A stretch of 64,000 nt of DNA from Rattus norvegicus (lineage: Eukaryota; Chordata; Mammalia; Rodentia; Muridae): NCBI RefSeq assembly GCF_036323735.1, contig NC_086031.1, positions 49,609,725 through 49,673,724 of the forward strand, read 5' to 3'. Made by a program: the position numbers and the translations under genes. The notes beneath the pieces are model-generated. The model saw nothing but the letters and a program-made list of their open reading frames with translations, was not told where the DNA came from and did no database searches. Below are positions 11,810 to 22,383 of this stretch, piece by piece; position 1 is the stretch's first letter, and each line of letters starts with the position of its first letter.

Positions 11810-13714
11810 AATGGCTCTTAGCTATCTGACTTTGAGCATGACCCCAAGACCACAACCTCCCAGGTCTTTGATCCATTGCTGATGTGCTCACTGACCACTC
11901 CCCTTTCTATTGTCTCGTAGGAGGAGCAGGAGACATGCCGGTGTTGGCTGTGGGACTCTAGGGAAACTATTCACACACTCTGGGTCTGATCCACTACCAA
12001 GAGGAGCAGTAAAGCTAAGAGCTGTCCAGACTGTAGTCCAGTCTCTGGATGACAGATTGGCACTTGCTCTTTGGTCCCATCTCCTCCCAGTTGGCTCTGC
12101 GTTTTTTCAGAGTGGGACCTACGGGCTTTTCCTTCAAACTCGGTTGAGGCCCACATCTGCCGTGACTGCCCCGCAGATTGAGCAATAGTAAACAAGAGGA
12201 TGTGTGTTCTAGAAGAAGACTGTGAGACGATGGATGCTCAGTAGAGCACGGGGGGGGGGGGGCGCCACAGGAGAGTTAGTGTCACCCATTTGGCACCTCA
12301 GGAGACCTGCCTTGTGAGAGGACAATGGGCTCTGAGAGGAGATAGGTAGAGGAGGCCCACACAGCCATCTCCCCACTGCTTGCTTTGCTGGAGAACCCAG
12401 AGCTCTGCTTAGATTGTTCCAGAAGCTGGACGGTAGGTAATGCCCCATCTGAAAGCTGGTGATTTTGACATCTAGGGCTAAACAGAGACTTGCAAGCAGG
12501 AAGTGAGTTAACTGGCTTGCCACTTTCCCATGCTGTCATCCCCAGCTTGAAACTGTGTCTCTTCCTTTCCCTGCCTGGTGACTCAGCTTTCTTATCTTCC
12601 CAGACCCCCTATGGGGTCCGGGGGGAAAACACCACTGTGAAGAAGCAGACACTACTTAGAGGGAGAAGTAGGGAGAAGAGATTAATGGGCCAAAAAGAGA
12701 TGTTGAACCTAGGGTGGGGTGCAGGCTCCTACCCAGAGATCCCTCTAGGCTCACTGCAAAGCTGCAGAGATTTGCGTACATCTGCATACATTTGCATATG
12801 CTTATTTCCCTTCTGAGTGCAGGCCTAGCTCCCTATGGTTTCCTATCCTCTCTTCCTCTACATCCTGCTTGTTCAGCCAAGCAGGACCAGTACCTCACCA
12901 GGAGCCCCCAGGAGGCCACTACACTGCAAGTGAGCTAAGGTGGGCCTGACGGAGACACCTTGTGCATGTATGCACAGGGTCCATTTCCTCCTGGGTCCTG
13001 AACTGAGAGGCTCTTATTGGATCACCCTGTCACTTGAGGCTAAAGGATGACAAAAACTACCTTCCTTCTCTGTCTCCCCACCCACCCCCAGGTACCCACA
13101 TTGTCTAAGAAGCAGCAAATCAGAATGCAGGGCTGGAGAAAAGCCTTAGAGGTTTTTGCCTCTTACACACGTGTTATACAGAATGGCAAAAGCACAGGGC
13201 TGGACCAGTCATTCATCTAGCCAGTGGGGTCAGCTTTGCCATGGACACCATTGCCCCAGGGCTAGGAATTCTGCAGGGAACAGAGTGGTCTCCCATCCGT
13301 CTCATAAAACTGACTGCACTTAGCAGGCAGAGAGGCACGAAGGAGAAAGATAGGTAGCTGGGTAGATGGTGCCACTGATCCAGGAAAATAAAGCCAGAGA
13401 GGGAGAAGCAGGAGGTAGGAGCCATGAGGAAGACGAGCCACTATGGTCATCGGTGGTCCAGACACTGAATCAGAGCTGCAGCAGGCCCGCCTAAAGTCCA
13501 ACACAACCCCGCCCTGCTTCACTCTTCTGGTGCTGGAAAAGAAGGCCTAGGTGGCTCAGCCTTAAGATGTGGCTGGCCCAGCTCAATGACCAGTGACTAC
13601 ATAGTCTGACCCTTGGCCTAGATGAGGCATAAGCTTCTTCCAAGCAAATAGCGATTTCTCCTTCCCTTTGAGGGTGCCAGGGACCAGGAAGAGGGAGGCT
13701 GGCTGCTTGGAACT
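11810..13714. other. unassigned sequence
   Basis: No gene or strong repeat is seen. It holds a 13-G homopolymer at 12250-12262, a run of consecutive CpG-poor frames without domains, and the inverted repeat TGTGCAT-GT-ATGCACA near 12961-12976. Confidence 0.45.
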
Positions 13715-13855
13715 TTTTGGAAAATGGAAATGTTTTATATCATGATTAAAATTAAACAACTGTGTAATTTTGTCAAAAGCACGTTGAATTTCATTATACC
13801 TCAAAAAAATGCTGCCAAAAAAATTAAAAAAATAAAATAAAATGGAAGGCAGGAG
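13715..13855 (+). mobile_element. old L1 3' end fragment with A-rich tail
   Basis: GGAAATGTTTTATATCATGA, CAACTGTGTAATTTTGTC, GAATTTCATTATACCTCAAA and the terminal A-rich AAATAAAATAAAAT follow the order of an old mammalian L1 (L1M) 3' UTR end. No frame remains. Confidence 0.55.
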
Positions 13856-13975
13856 AGAGTGGGATGAAGAGAAGGATGGAAATTGGCAAGCAGAGGACCC
13901 TGGATGCATTTCCTGTCTCATCAGTCCTTGTAACCAGCATGGTGCCAGGTGCTTCCTAATCATATCTCCTCCCCT

Positions 13976-14195
13976 CCCCCTCACTCTCCGGACCTGTGAA
14001 ATGGAAATAACCTTGTCTTCCCTTCACGGTGCTTGGGAGGGTCAAGCCATTTGGGGTCCACTCCATAATACCTGCTCAGGTAACAGCAATGACCCTTTTG
14101 CTAGGCAGGCATTGTTGTAAGTGCTGTACTAGGTACCAATATCCCCAACTCATAGATGAGAAAATTGAGGCACACAACATCAAGTTTTCTCCCCC
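13976..14195. mobile_element. MIR/L2 relics, adjacent
   Basis: The left part (13984-14045) has CCTGTGAAATGGAAATAACC, like the sense MIR 3' half. The right part (about 14085-14195) has TTGTAAGTGCTGTACTAGG, then CCCCAACTCATAGATGAGAA and TTGAGGCAC, like antisense MIR or L2. They are probably two pieces in opposite orientation. Confidence 0.45.
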
Positions 14196-14534
14196 CTTCC
14201 CTTTGGATAGAATGGAAAACTTGAACCTTTTTCTGTGTTTTGCTGTGATCCCACTGACACATAAATGGACCGTCACTATCATTCTCTGAACTACAAAGGA
14301 TCCACAGTTAAATAAACTAAAGAAATGCTGGGGTCAAAGAAACACTCATTTATTTCCTGTCTCAAAGGATCTGTCCATTCTGAAAATAAGCAGGCTCCCC
14401 ACAGCACATGGCCTTTTGTGTCTGGTGTATGCCATGTGCATAACGGTTTCAAGGCTCACCCTTGATGTAGCACGAGCTGATCCTATATTGACTTTTATGA
14501 ATGGAGGCTATGCCACTGTGCTGTACACTGGTTG

Positions 14535-14845
14535 CTTTTTGCATCATTGTGGCCACAGCGCAGAGCAGAAGCAGCCTAGGGGAAGAGAGGATTTCTTTTG
14601 GTTCACGGTTTCAAAGCATCTCACTTTGTCACGATCGAGAAGGCACGGCGGGCGGGGTGCATGGGGACAGGACTGAGAAATGGGGGCGTCTCTCATGGCA
14701 TGGACCAGGAAGCAGAACAAGGAACCCACTTCTAACTCCTAAGCCTTACTTCCTACAGGTCCAACAGCCTTCAAAAGCCTACGAGGTGGAGAGCGGCGCT
14801 TAAAACATGAACCTGTGGGGGAGCATACTAGATTCAGATCATAAC
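14535..14845 (-). mobile_element. degraded rodent DNA-transposon relic
   Basis: The stretch from the GAGGATTTCTTTTGGTTCAC block to the ending CCTGTGGGGGAGCATACTAG, ATTCAGATCATAACA resembles a common rodent hAT-type repeat that ends in a GTGGGGGACATTTCAGATTC-like sequence. Ends and TSD are not resolved, and strand is nominal. Confidence 0.35.
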
Positions 14846-14996
14846 ATATGGACATACTGCACTTTATCTGTTGATCAGTCATTACATAATCTCCACATTT
14901 TGAATTGTTGGTGCTAGGAGCACAAGTGAAGTTTTTGTATAGACATGGGTTTCCAACAGTCTTGTGTGTGTATCAGAAATCAAATGCTGAGTCAGG

Positions 14997-15183
14997 GGCT
15001 GGAGAGATGACTCAGCAGTTCAGAGCACTTACTGCTCTTAAACTTACTTGCTGCCCACAACCATCGATAGCCCCAGCTTCAGGGAATCTGAGGCTCTCCT
15101 TTTGTTTCCATGGACACCCACATGGTATACATGCACCCAGACAAATACACATACACACAAATAAAAACAAATACTTGAAAAAT
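14997..15183 (+). mobile_element. B3-type SINE
   Basis: The head GGGGCTGGAGAGATGACTCAG is followed by CAGAGCACTTACTGCTC, a middle with ATAGCCCCAGCTTCAGGGAA, then the B3-like 3' part CATGGTATACATGCACCCAG, ACAAATACACATACACACAA and the tail AAATAAAAACAAATAC. It is diverged from young B2 and inserted in an L1 relic, so it is younger than that relic. Confidence 0.75.
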
Positions 15184-15314
15184 TGTCAAAGTCAAACGGT
15201 ATTTTTGTTTTAAGACCTGACAAAACGTTTCCCAAAGCTACTACTCTCTTGCTTTGCACTCCCACCAGCAGTGCACGGGGGCTCGAATTCCTTTAGATTT
15301 TGCCAACTGCCTTT

Positions 15315-15331
15315 AAAAAAAAAAAAAAAAA
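15315..15331 (+). repeat. poly(A) tract, about 17 A
   Basis: A homopolymer within the L1 relic area. No element tail could be assigned to it. Confidence 0.85.
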
Positions 15332-15721
15332 GATATATTTATTGTCAATTTGTGTTCTCAACCTTTTGTGCATGTGAGCGTAGGTGCCCTCTGATGTCAA
15401 AGACTTGGAGCCCCCTGGGACTCCTGGGAGCTGGTGACCCTTGACCTAAGTGCAAAGAGCTGGACTCTCACCCCCCTCCCAACCCCTGAAAGAGCAGGAC
15501 ACATTCCCGGCTGCCAAGCCTTGTCTCCAGGTCCCTGTCCACAGAGCTTATTGTCTACCTTTTTGACAATAGCCACTGCCATGGGGGACGGGTGTTCTGT
15601 CATGTTTTGATTGACATCTCCCCAGTGACTCCTGCATTTGGCATCTTCTGGGGCTTACCTGCCATCTGCGTGCCTTCTTTAGAGACACGGCTACTCAAAT
15701 ACCTGCTCATTTTACTTTCTT

Positions 15722-15800
15722 TCTGGGACAGTAGGGATGGAACCCAGAGCCTCAAGGATAACAAGCAAGTGTTTAGTAGCGAGCAACATCCCATGCAAGC
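15722..15800 (-). mobile_element. old ID-like or B4 SINE relic
   Basis: TAGGGATGGAACCCAGAGCC, followed by AAGCAAGTGTTTAGTAGC and GAGCAACATCCC, matches the antisense ID body (GAACCCAGGGCC...GCTCTACCACTGAGC...ATCCC) with many substitutions. No TSD is evident. Confidence 0.5.
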
Positions 15801-16006
15801 CATGAAGAAAGACCTCACCAACCCTGGCATTTTGTTCTTGGGTATCCAGACCCCAGAATCTCAAGAAGAAAAATTTTTTGGCACCTTGATATGGCAGCGT
15901 AAGGAGACTAACACAAACAGCGCCACATGCGTTCAAACTGTATGCAGCCACTCATGCCATCTGTCTTCCGAACCCTTTCAACTTGCAAAACAAACTGTGC
16001 ATCCAC

Positions 16007-16275
16007 TAAAAAAAAAAACAAAAAACAAAAAACAAAAAAAACAAAAAAAACAATTTTTTGGGGCTGCAGAATCTGCTCATTCCAAGGACCTGAGTTCTTC
16101 CCAGCACTCACATGGCAGGTACAAACATTTGTAATTCTGAACCCAGGGGGGAACCTGACAGCTTCTTCTGGTCTTTCTGGGGACCAAGCACACCCACACC
16201 GCACAGACATACATGCAGCCAAAATACTCATACACACAAAAACACATAAAACAAACAAACAAGCAAAAAACAAAA
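16007..16275 (+). mobile_element. A-rich tract followed by a B3-type SINE
   Basis: An AAAACAAAAA-type tract covers 16007-16055. The SINE (about 16060-16275) begins TTGGGGCTGCAGAATCTGC and continues with AGCACTCACATGGCAGGTAC, CTTCTTCTGGTCTTTCTGGG, CAGACATACATGCAGCC and a CACATAAAACAAAC tail. Its head is degraded and its 3' part is typical of B3. Confidence 0.65.
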
Positions 16276-16637
16276 ACAAAACCACCTCTCTTCATTTCCC
16301 TTGCTCCAAGCCTCTTGAAACTATCTTTTCTCTTTTTCTTTCTTTTTTTTAGTCATGAAAATTTAATTTATACATAAATGGTTCTTTGAGTACATAAGGT
16401 ATCAAATCAAAGTAGTAGTTAACAAGAAAATAAATCTGCAGAAATAACTATCCAATCAGTAGTAATATTTAAGACCAGCATTTCAGTGATCTTCTATATT
16501 CAAAGAATGAGAAAATATTGAGTCAATCCTAAGTCATCGTGAATGACCCTGGACTATCCTGTCAGTGACATCAACTGTGGGAATATTGCAGGCAGGAAAC
16601 ACCTGAGAATGTCAACAAGCACAAAAGGCTGTGCAAT
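16276..16637. other. AT-rich sequence, unassigned
   Basis: No exon or named repeat is recognised. The stretch 16355-16540 is AT-rich and might be an old L1 3' UTR, but no diagnostic phrase was found. Confidence 0.4.
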
Positions 16638-16967
16638 GGTTTGAATATCCTTGACCCAGGGCGTGGGCACTATTAGAAAGTGTGGCCCTGTTGAAGTAGG
16701 CGTGGCCTTGTTGGAATAGGTGTGTCACTGTGGGTGTGGGCTTAAGACCCTCATCCTAGCTGCCTGGAAGTCAGTCTTCACTAGCAGCCTTCAGATGAAG
16801 ATGCAGAACTCAGCTCTGCCCTGCACCACGCCTGCCTGGATGCTGCCATGTTCCTTCCTTGATGATAAAGGACTGAAGCTCTGAACCTGTAAGCCAGTCC
16901 CTATAAGAGTTGCCTTGGTCATGGTGTCTGTTCACAGCGGTAAAACCCTAACTAAGACAGGCTGGTT
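16638..16967 (+). mobile_element. non-autonomous DNA transposon, URR1-like
   Basis: A near-complete copy: ATGGTTTGAATATCCTTGAC, a GTGGCCCTGTTGAAGTAGGC-type double block, CTCATCCTAGCTGCCTGGAA, GCAGCCTTCAGATGAAGATG, CTGCCTGGATGCTGCCATG, TTGATGATAAAGGACTGAA, GTTGCCTTGGTCATGGTGTC and the terminal GTAAAACCCTAACTAAGACA. It is the opposite orientation to the copies at 7274 and 8915. It has no coding capacity and would have depended on a hAT transposase supplied in trans. Confidence 0.8.
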
Positions 16968-17284
16968 TAGTAAAACACAGATTTTAAACACTTATTTCAT
17001 TCAACATTTTGCAAGATTAGTAAGACTACTCTCCCAGGGTTTAGGGGGATAGATACATGAACTGCAAGCTAAGGAAATGGATGCCGCTCTGAAATGGTGA
17101 GTCCAGCGAACCCAGCTGTCCCTATCAGTCCTGAGGGCTGCATCCTCACCACATGGCCAGTAGCATCCTGCCGAGGTCCCTTAACTCATACAGTGTTAGT
17201 CCGTTTGAGGCTGCATCAATCCATGCACCTTGTTTCTGTGTTGTAGCGGTTGTCAGAGTTCCCCCTTGTGTGTGTGTTTGGGGG

Positions 17285-17408
17285 GATGTGTTTGAGAAGA
17301 ATCTCACTCTAGCTCAGGCTGGCCTGAACTTACTTGATCGTGCACCAATCCTCCGATCTGTGCCTCCTGTGTGCTGGGATCTACAGGCGTATGTCGTGAT
17401 GCCTGGCA
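17285..17408 (-). mobile_element. old B1-type SINE
   Basis: AGAAGAATCTCACTCTAGCTC, AGGCTGGCCTGAACTTACTT, CCTGTGTGCTGGGATCTACA and GTCGTGATGCCTGGC preserve the antisense B1 order with many changes. Confidence 0.65.
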
Positions 17409-17420
17409 GCCCTTTTAAAA

Positions 17421-17495
17421 CATGCATATAAATATATATATCACATTATACACACAGAGATATACACATATATACACATATGCATACATATACTG
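17421..17495. repeat. AT/CA-rich low-complexity tract
   Basis: Alternating TATA/CACA motifs (ATATATATAT, TATACACATATATACACA). Easily unwound; no gene signal. Confidence 0.8.
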
Positions 17496-17540
17496 TGGAA
17501 ACACAAATTTTCTTTGGGGTTCGTAAATGAGGAATTTCTC

Positions 17541-17625
17541 AGAGGGTTAGGGATGTAGTTCAGTGGTAGCCAGATTGCCTGCCATGTATGAAGTACTTGA
17601 CCCAACTCCAGCACCAAAAACAAAA
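17541..17625 (+). mobile_element. old ID SINE
   Basis: GGGTTAGGGATGTAGTTCAG with TGGTAGCCAGATTGCCTGCC, a CCAACTCCAGCACC B-box remnant and a CAAAAACAAAAC tail match ID with about one change in five bases. An older relative of the young IDs elsewhere in the window. Confidence 0.65.
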
Positions 17626-18597
17626 CAAGAAAAACCTCTCGGAGCCATGATTCTAAGAGACAGATGGGTTGTGCTACATTTCCAAAACTTAGCTGTCAAT
17701 CACCTCTCTCTAACTCCCCTCACCAACATATTCCTCCTCCTCACAGAATCCCTGGTAAGAAGCCACAGAACACTGTGAAATTGTCTGCTCTAAGGGTTTT
17801 TCAGGACTCCATAGGAAGCCTCCAGAGAAAACGAGGCTTTACAAATAGAGGGCTCTGAAGCCCAGAGAGAGGCAGCCTGACGTCAGGGTCGAGGTACAAA
17901 GGGGCTGCCCAAAGCTGGAGAGACCAAGATCAGATTCCCAGAATGGCTATTCACACACGGAGCCCAAGCCAGGAAGCCTTTACCTACCCGTTGTGCTGTG
18001 GTGTGGGGCAGAGGCTGAGTAAGGATTGCAGCCTTTTGCTTGCCCTTGAGGCCTTGGTTGAAGAATGCAGGCCACTTCTCCCGTCAGGTAGATTGCCAGG
18101 GCCTGGGTTTCCTCCCAGCATGTCCAGATTTCCCCTGATTCCCTCTATCCCTGTCTGCTTCAGACTCTCCCCAGACCCTGTGTCTGGATGGCTCAGGAGC
18201 AGGTCCAGAACCCAGCCCGTGGAGAGGCATCTGGACTGCTCCATCCTGTCAGCTCCACAGACAAGCTAAGCCCCAGGCAGCTGCCGGGGACGCAGAAGAC
18301 GTTCTAGAAACAGGCTCAGAAGGGCTCTTGGCACCTCACAGTCATGTCTGCTGCACACAGGCACATTCCAGACTGAACCAGATGCCGAGTTAGCTTTAGA
18401 TCCATCTCCAGGCCTCAGTTTACCCAAAGATGACGCAAACTTCCTTAAGAGTCTGCATGCATATCTTAGGCAATCTTTCAGAGTCCCACAGTGAGACCAG
18501 AGGAACTAAAGCTCTTTCTTATTCATTCCTTCCCAATCACAGTATCGCTTCAGAGAAATGAAAGTGTCAATATTCAACACCTTCACCTTTTACTAGG

Positions 18598-18735
18598 TTT
18601 CTTTCTTCCTTCCTTCCTTCCTTCCTTCCTTCCTTTTTTTCTTCCTTCCTTCCTTTTTTCCTTCCTTCCTTCCTTTCTTTCTTTCCTTGTTTTTTTGTTT
18701 TGTTTTGTTTGTTTGTTTTTGTTTTTTTGATATCA
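18598..18735 (+). repeat. (TTCC)n/(TTTG)n polypyrimidine tract
   Basis: About 90 bp of TTCC/TTTC units runs into T/G-rich sequence that is the reversed tail of the adjacent B1. The tract probably grew from that SINE tail. Confidence 0.9.
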
Positions 18736-18876
18736 GGTTTCTCTGTGTCATGGCCCTCGATGTTCTGGGTCTCACTCTGTAGACCAGGCGGGCCTTATCC
18801 TCATTCTTTATAGAGATCCACCTGGCTCTGCTTCCAAAGTGCTGGGATTAAAGGTGTGCACCACCATGCCAGGCTG
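18730..18876 (-). mobile_element. B1 SINE
   Basis: ATCAGGTTTCTCTGTGTCAT, GTCTCACTCTGTAGACCAGG, GAGATCCACCTGGCTCTGC, GTGCTGGGATTAAAGGTGTG and CACCACCATGCCAGGC are the antisense B1 in order. It is complete at its 5' end. Confidence 0.9.
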
Positions 18877-18881
18877 TTCCT

Positions 18882-18898
18882 CCCCCCCCCCCCCCCCC
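18882..18898 (+). repeat. C17 homopolymer
   Basis: An uninterrupted C run next to the B1 5' end. Length may vary between animals and between assemblies. Confidence 0.9.
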
Positions 18899-18984
18899 GT
18901 GCAGTTCTATCTTGTAAGGAAACACGTTTGTCATAAAAAGGGCAATAATTTAACAGCCTCCCTGGCACAGGTCTGAGGGAGTTC

Positions 18985-19075
18985 TCCAGGGGCTGGGTGA
19001 CCTTGGCCAGCTTGTTTAACCTCTCCAAAACATGTTTTTTCCTCCCTTAAACAAAGGTAACATTACCCATGAAGG
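18985..19075 (+). mobile_element. MIR SINE relic
   Basis: GCTGGGTGACCTTGGCCAG followed by CTTGTTTAACCTCTCC matches the MIR core (TGTGTGACCTTGGGCAAGTTACTTAACCTCTC) with about four in five bases the same by eye. Confidence 0.55.
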
Positions 19076-19514
19076 AGCCAGCAACGTGGTCCACTAAGTG
19101 TCGCTCTACTTCTCACACTGTCAGGTCGTTGGCAGTGAGATCTCCCAGCTGGAAAGCATTTTGGGGACTATCAAGCAGAACTCTCTAGAGCTGTGGAGGA
19201 GGAATCTAGAGCAAAGTGCTTGCTAAAGGACACACTGTGAAATGGGGTTGCTAAATCCTGTGAGATCCAAGTGCCTTGGGTGGTTCAAGCCTCTGGCTGC
19301 TCCTCTTTTCCAGGCTTGACAATTTCCCAGGCTTGACAATACTGGCTGTCAGTCTACTTACTTGCAGGCTTCATCTCCAGGGTGTGACTTGTGGCTCCTG
19401 AAAATATTATTAGCCATGATAATAGAAGACTGGGGACGTCTACAGTAACGAACTGGCAACCTGGACAACGTCTTTCTCATCCCTGTTAGCTTTCATGAGC
19501 AGAAGGGAAGGGGA

Positions 19515-19600
19515 GAGAGGATTTACAGGGCTCAGGAAAGGCAAACTATTTGCCCAAGGTCACCCAGTTAGCTGAAGGTCACATCAGGACCCTCCTACCA
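19515..19600 (-). mobile_element. MIR SINE relic
   Basis: GGATTTACAGGGCTCAGGAA with CTATTTGCCCAAGGTCACCC and AGTTAGCTGAAGG matches the antisense MIR core. Confidence 0.6.
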
Positions 19601-19610
19601 GCCCCACCTG

Positions 19611-19652
19611 CTCGCTCACTCACTCACTCACTCACTCACTCACTCACTCACT
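19611..19652 (+). repeat. (CTCA)n microsatellite, about 10 units
   Basis: Nearly pure tetranucleotide repeat with one variant unit (CTCG) at its left end. Confidence 0.95.
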
Positions 19653-19739
19653 TCCTTTGGCTTCCAGTCGTCTCACTCCAGCATCGAAGGAGTTAATGCC
19701 AACCTCTGCTGGCCTCTGCAGGTGCTGCACTTGAGGGAA

Positions 19740-19880
19740 AGCCTCGCAGCACAGTCTACAGATAATGCAGGCAGCAAAGATAACGAGCTTTCTGTTTTAA
19801 TTGCAGAGGGGAGACAGGGTGGGCTTGTTGGAGGGCTTGGGCAATTAACACAGCTGGGGCACAGGGCTGACGAGCCCTGG
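19740..19880. promoter_or_regulatory. candidate conserved non-coding element
   Basis: Non-repetitive sequence with clustered transcription-factor-like words: ACAGATAATGC and AAGATAACG (GATA type), TTTTAATTGCAG and GGCAATTAACAC (homeodomain type), and CACAGCTGGGG (E-box). No open frame dominates. Conservation cannot be tested here; the call rests on motif density and lack of repeats. Confidence 0.3.
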
Positions 19881-20221
19881 ATGGGGCCTTGCCCCTGCTG
19901 GCTCCTTTCTGACAAGCACAGAGATCAGGGCTATTATACCCACACGGCAGGCCTGGCGCAGCATGAGCCCGGCCAAGGCACACAAAGAAATCAGCCAGGC
20001 AGAGAGGAGGCTGAGAGCCACCAAATGGGCTGAGCCCCCGGGATGCAGAGCCACCATGTTTGGCCTCATCCAGACAGCTGGACTGCCAGAGGATGGCTGA
20101 GACCCACTGTGCCAGACCTCAGGCCTAGCACTCAGGACGGAGGCAGGGGACGCTGAGGGACAAGGACCAGCAGCGAGAAGAGCCTGAGACCAGACTGGGC
20201 TTATGAGTTTGGAATTTAGGG

Positions 20222-20279
20222 GCATGGGCTTCGTGGCACACTCCTACAATCCCAGAAATTCAGAACTGGAGGCAGGAGG

Positions 20280-20282
<3 letters not shown>
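20222..20282 (+). mobile_element. B1-like SINE fragment
   Basis: GTGGCACACTCCTACAATCC, CAGAAATTCAGAACTGG and AGGCAGGAGGATCA match the 5' third of B1. The element is then replaced by the GA repeat. Confidence 0.6.

Positions 20283-20347
<65 letters not shown>
20283..20347 (+). repeat. (GA)n microsatellite, about 32 units
   Basis: A pure purine strand of about 65 bp, directly following a truncated B1. Homopurine-homopyrimidine mirror tracts of this kind can form triplex (H-DNA). Confidence 0.95.
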
Positions 20348-20349
<2 letters not shown>

Positions 20350-20811
20350 GAGTGAGGAGAGCATTGGAGAGAACATTCTTCTTTTCAGCCAGCCTTACTG
20401 GGCCAATGGTCACTGTGCTGCATGACCTCTCTGGGGGGGGGTGTCCTGCAAACTGCCCCCCACATCTACTCTCTCACTATGTTTTGGCTCTTCCCCTCAG
20501 GGAGAAGTTGGCTGACTCCCTGGCTTAACTATGTTAGCTCTGAGTCAGCAGACTTCTGCTGGCAGAAGGCACATTCAAGACACAGGAAGAGGGAACGGTC
20601 CTCTGCTCTGCCTTGGAAAGCATCTAGCAAGCTCCAAGACACCCTGCTTGCCCGCCGCCTCCAAGATGGCTCCAGATCACATAGGGCCCAGTTCCAGTCT
20701 GTCTAGGTACGCTGGCTACTTCCTCCTCCTAACTCAGCTCCTCAGATCTGTAACCCTGGTAACCAGACACCTGTACCAAAAGTCCTCCTGTAAATAAGTA
20801 GTTTCTTTAGG

Positions 20812-20955
20812 GTGGTGGGGAGGCACACATTTAACCCCAGCCCTCAGGAGGCAGCGACAGGTGGATCTCTGTGAGTCCGAGGCCAGCCTGGTCTACAGAG
20901 CGAGTTCCAGGACAGCAGGGTTACACAGGGAAACCCTGTCTCCCAAAAATAACAA
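20812..20955 (+). mobile_element. B1 SINE
   Basis: GGTGGTGGGGAGGCACACAT, TTAACCCCAGCCCTCAGGAG, GCAGCGACAGGTGGATCTC, CGAGGCCAGCCTGGTCTACA, GAGCGAGTTCCAGGACAGCA and GGGAAACCCTGTCTCCCAAA form a full-length B1 in sense. Confidence 0.92.
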
Positions 20956-21102
20956 CAGTAGCTTCTGATGGAAAAGCATGCCAGCCTGTGCCCCGGCCTT
21001 CCTCACACTCTGTCGTCATCTTCCATGCTTCCTCCCTGACCACCCGTGTGTTGCAGCTCTGCTCTTTCTTGTTGCTCTATGTCAGTCCTCACGGCCCTCT
21101 CA

Positions 21103-21362
21103 ATATATTTCATATGTGTACATGGGCACGTGTGTTCAGGTGCGCTTGCCCATGAGTGTGCACGTGGAGGCAGGAGGTTGACACGGAGTGTCTTTCTTAC
21201 CACCTTATGTTCTTCTTCTTATTTTTAAAATATTCTGAAGACAGGATCTCACCATGTAGCTCACTGGCATTCTTTCCCTTAGTTGGAATCACATGTCAGG
21301 AGCTAAGCTCTTCCCTTCTCCCTCAGCCACGGCATCCTGTGACCCTTGTCTCCTAAGTAATT
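21103..21362 (-). mobile_element. B4-type SINE relic (RSINE1/B4A-like)
   Basis: CACGTGTGTTCAGGTGCGC, GGAGGCAGGAGGTTGACACG, GAGTGTCTTTCTTACCACC, TATTCTGAAGACAGGATCTC and ATGTAGCTCACTGGCATTC follow the antisense order of the ID-B1 composite B4 family. The right end is degraded. Confidence 0.5.
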
Positions 21363-21817
21363 GGATCACCCTTGCAATCTGCTTCCACCATCACTGTGCA
21401 TGTTGAACCAGCCCTTAAACTGGAAGGGGAGCCCACTAGCTGATTCCTTACTTCTTGTGTTGACTACGCTGGAGACCACTAAGATGGGCAAATCTGACTG
21501 ATTGTTTTATATTTAAAACCCTTTAAGGGTAGGCAAAGTAAACAGTGCCTCTGCACCCCCTCTCCCTATCTCTGCTAACGTCTCTGGTTGGTTATATCAT
21601 ACAGACACCGTCCCAGGTCATACCCAAAAGGGCCAGTGGGGATCTGCCAGAGACTCCTGCTGTTTGATGCCCCAAGCCTTTGCACCTGCTGTCCCCTCTG
21701 ATAGAATGCCCCATGTCATCAATCCTACCCAGAAATCTGTCTATTTGGCTCAGACATAACCTACCTCCTCTAAGAAGCCACTTTTGACCCTATTCTATCC
21801 ATCCCAGGTAGGATGGT

Positions 21818-22143
21818 GTCATGCTTTGAATATACTTGGCCCAGGGAGTGGCACTATTTGGAGGTGTGGCCTGATTGGAGTAGGTGTGTCGCTGTGAGCA
21901 TGGGTTTTAAGATCCTCATCCTAGCTGCCTGGAAGTCAGTATTCTCCTAGCAGCCTTCAGATAAAAATCAGAACTCTCAGCTCCTCCTGCACCGTGCCTG
22001 CCTGGATACTGCCATGCTCCCGCCTTGATGATAATGGACTGAACCTCTGAACCTGTAAGCAGCCCCAATTAAGTGTTGTCCTTGTGAGAGTTGCCTTGGT
22101 CATGGTGTCTGTTCACAGCAGTAAAACCCTAACTAAGACAGAT
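21818..22143 (+). mobile_element. non-autonomous DNA transposon, URR1-like
   Basis: The fourth copy of the family, in the same orientation as the one at 16638: TTTGAATATACTTGGCCCAG, GTGTGGCCTGATTGGAGTAG, ATCCTCATCCTAGCTGCCTG, GATGATAATGGACTGAACC, TTGCCTTGGTCATGGTGTC and CAGTAAAACCCTAACTAAG. Compared with the 16638 copy it keeps the AATTAAGTGTTGTCCTTG segment but lacks one of the two GTGTGGCC repeats. Confidence 0.8.
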
Positions 22144-22295
22144 GGTAACAAAACCCCTTTAAGCTCTGGTAGCAACTCAACTTCTCCAACTGAAATACTT
22201 GAGGATTGAACACAGTAGGTGGTCTTTGCTCTGGTGTTCTTTTTTTTCTGCTAGACTTTGAGGTCTCTGAACACAAACAAACAAAATAGTGATGA

Positions 22296-22346
22296 TGATA
22301 ATACTAATTAATAATAATAATAATAATAACAACAAATAATAATACT
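22296..22346 (+). repeat. (AAT)n microsatellite, interrupted
   Basis: TAATAATAATAATAATAA with ACAACAAAT interruptions, flanked by GATGATGAT. Confidence 0.9.
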
Positions 22347-22383
22347 TAAATTTGTCTTTAAGTGTTGCCAGAATGATTGTTCA

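Larger units (their letters stand above)
14850..15720 (+). mobile_element. old L1 LINE relic, interrupted by a B3-type SINE
   Basis: Three pieces in order: TATCTGTTGATCAGTC...AGACATGGGTTTCC (about 14862-14990), CACTCCCACCAGCAGTGCAC (about 15255-15280), and GATTGACATCTCCCCAGTGA...TGCCATCTGCGTGCCTTC (about 15608-15680). This matches the L1 3' region order. A SINE at 14997-15183 and unassigned sequence separate them. No coding frame survives. Confidence 0.55.

Noticed and set aside
19611..19652. CRISPR-like or telomere-like array
   Set aside because: Simple CTCA tetranucleotide repeat with no spacers; TTAGGG units are absent.
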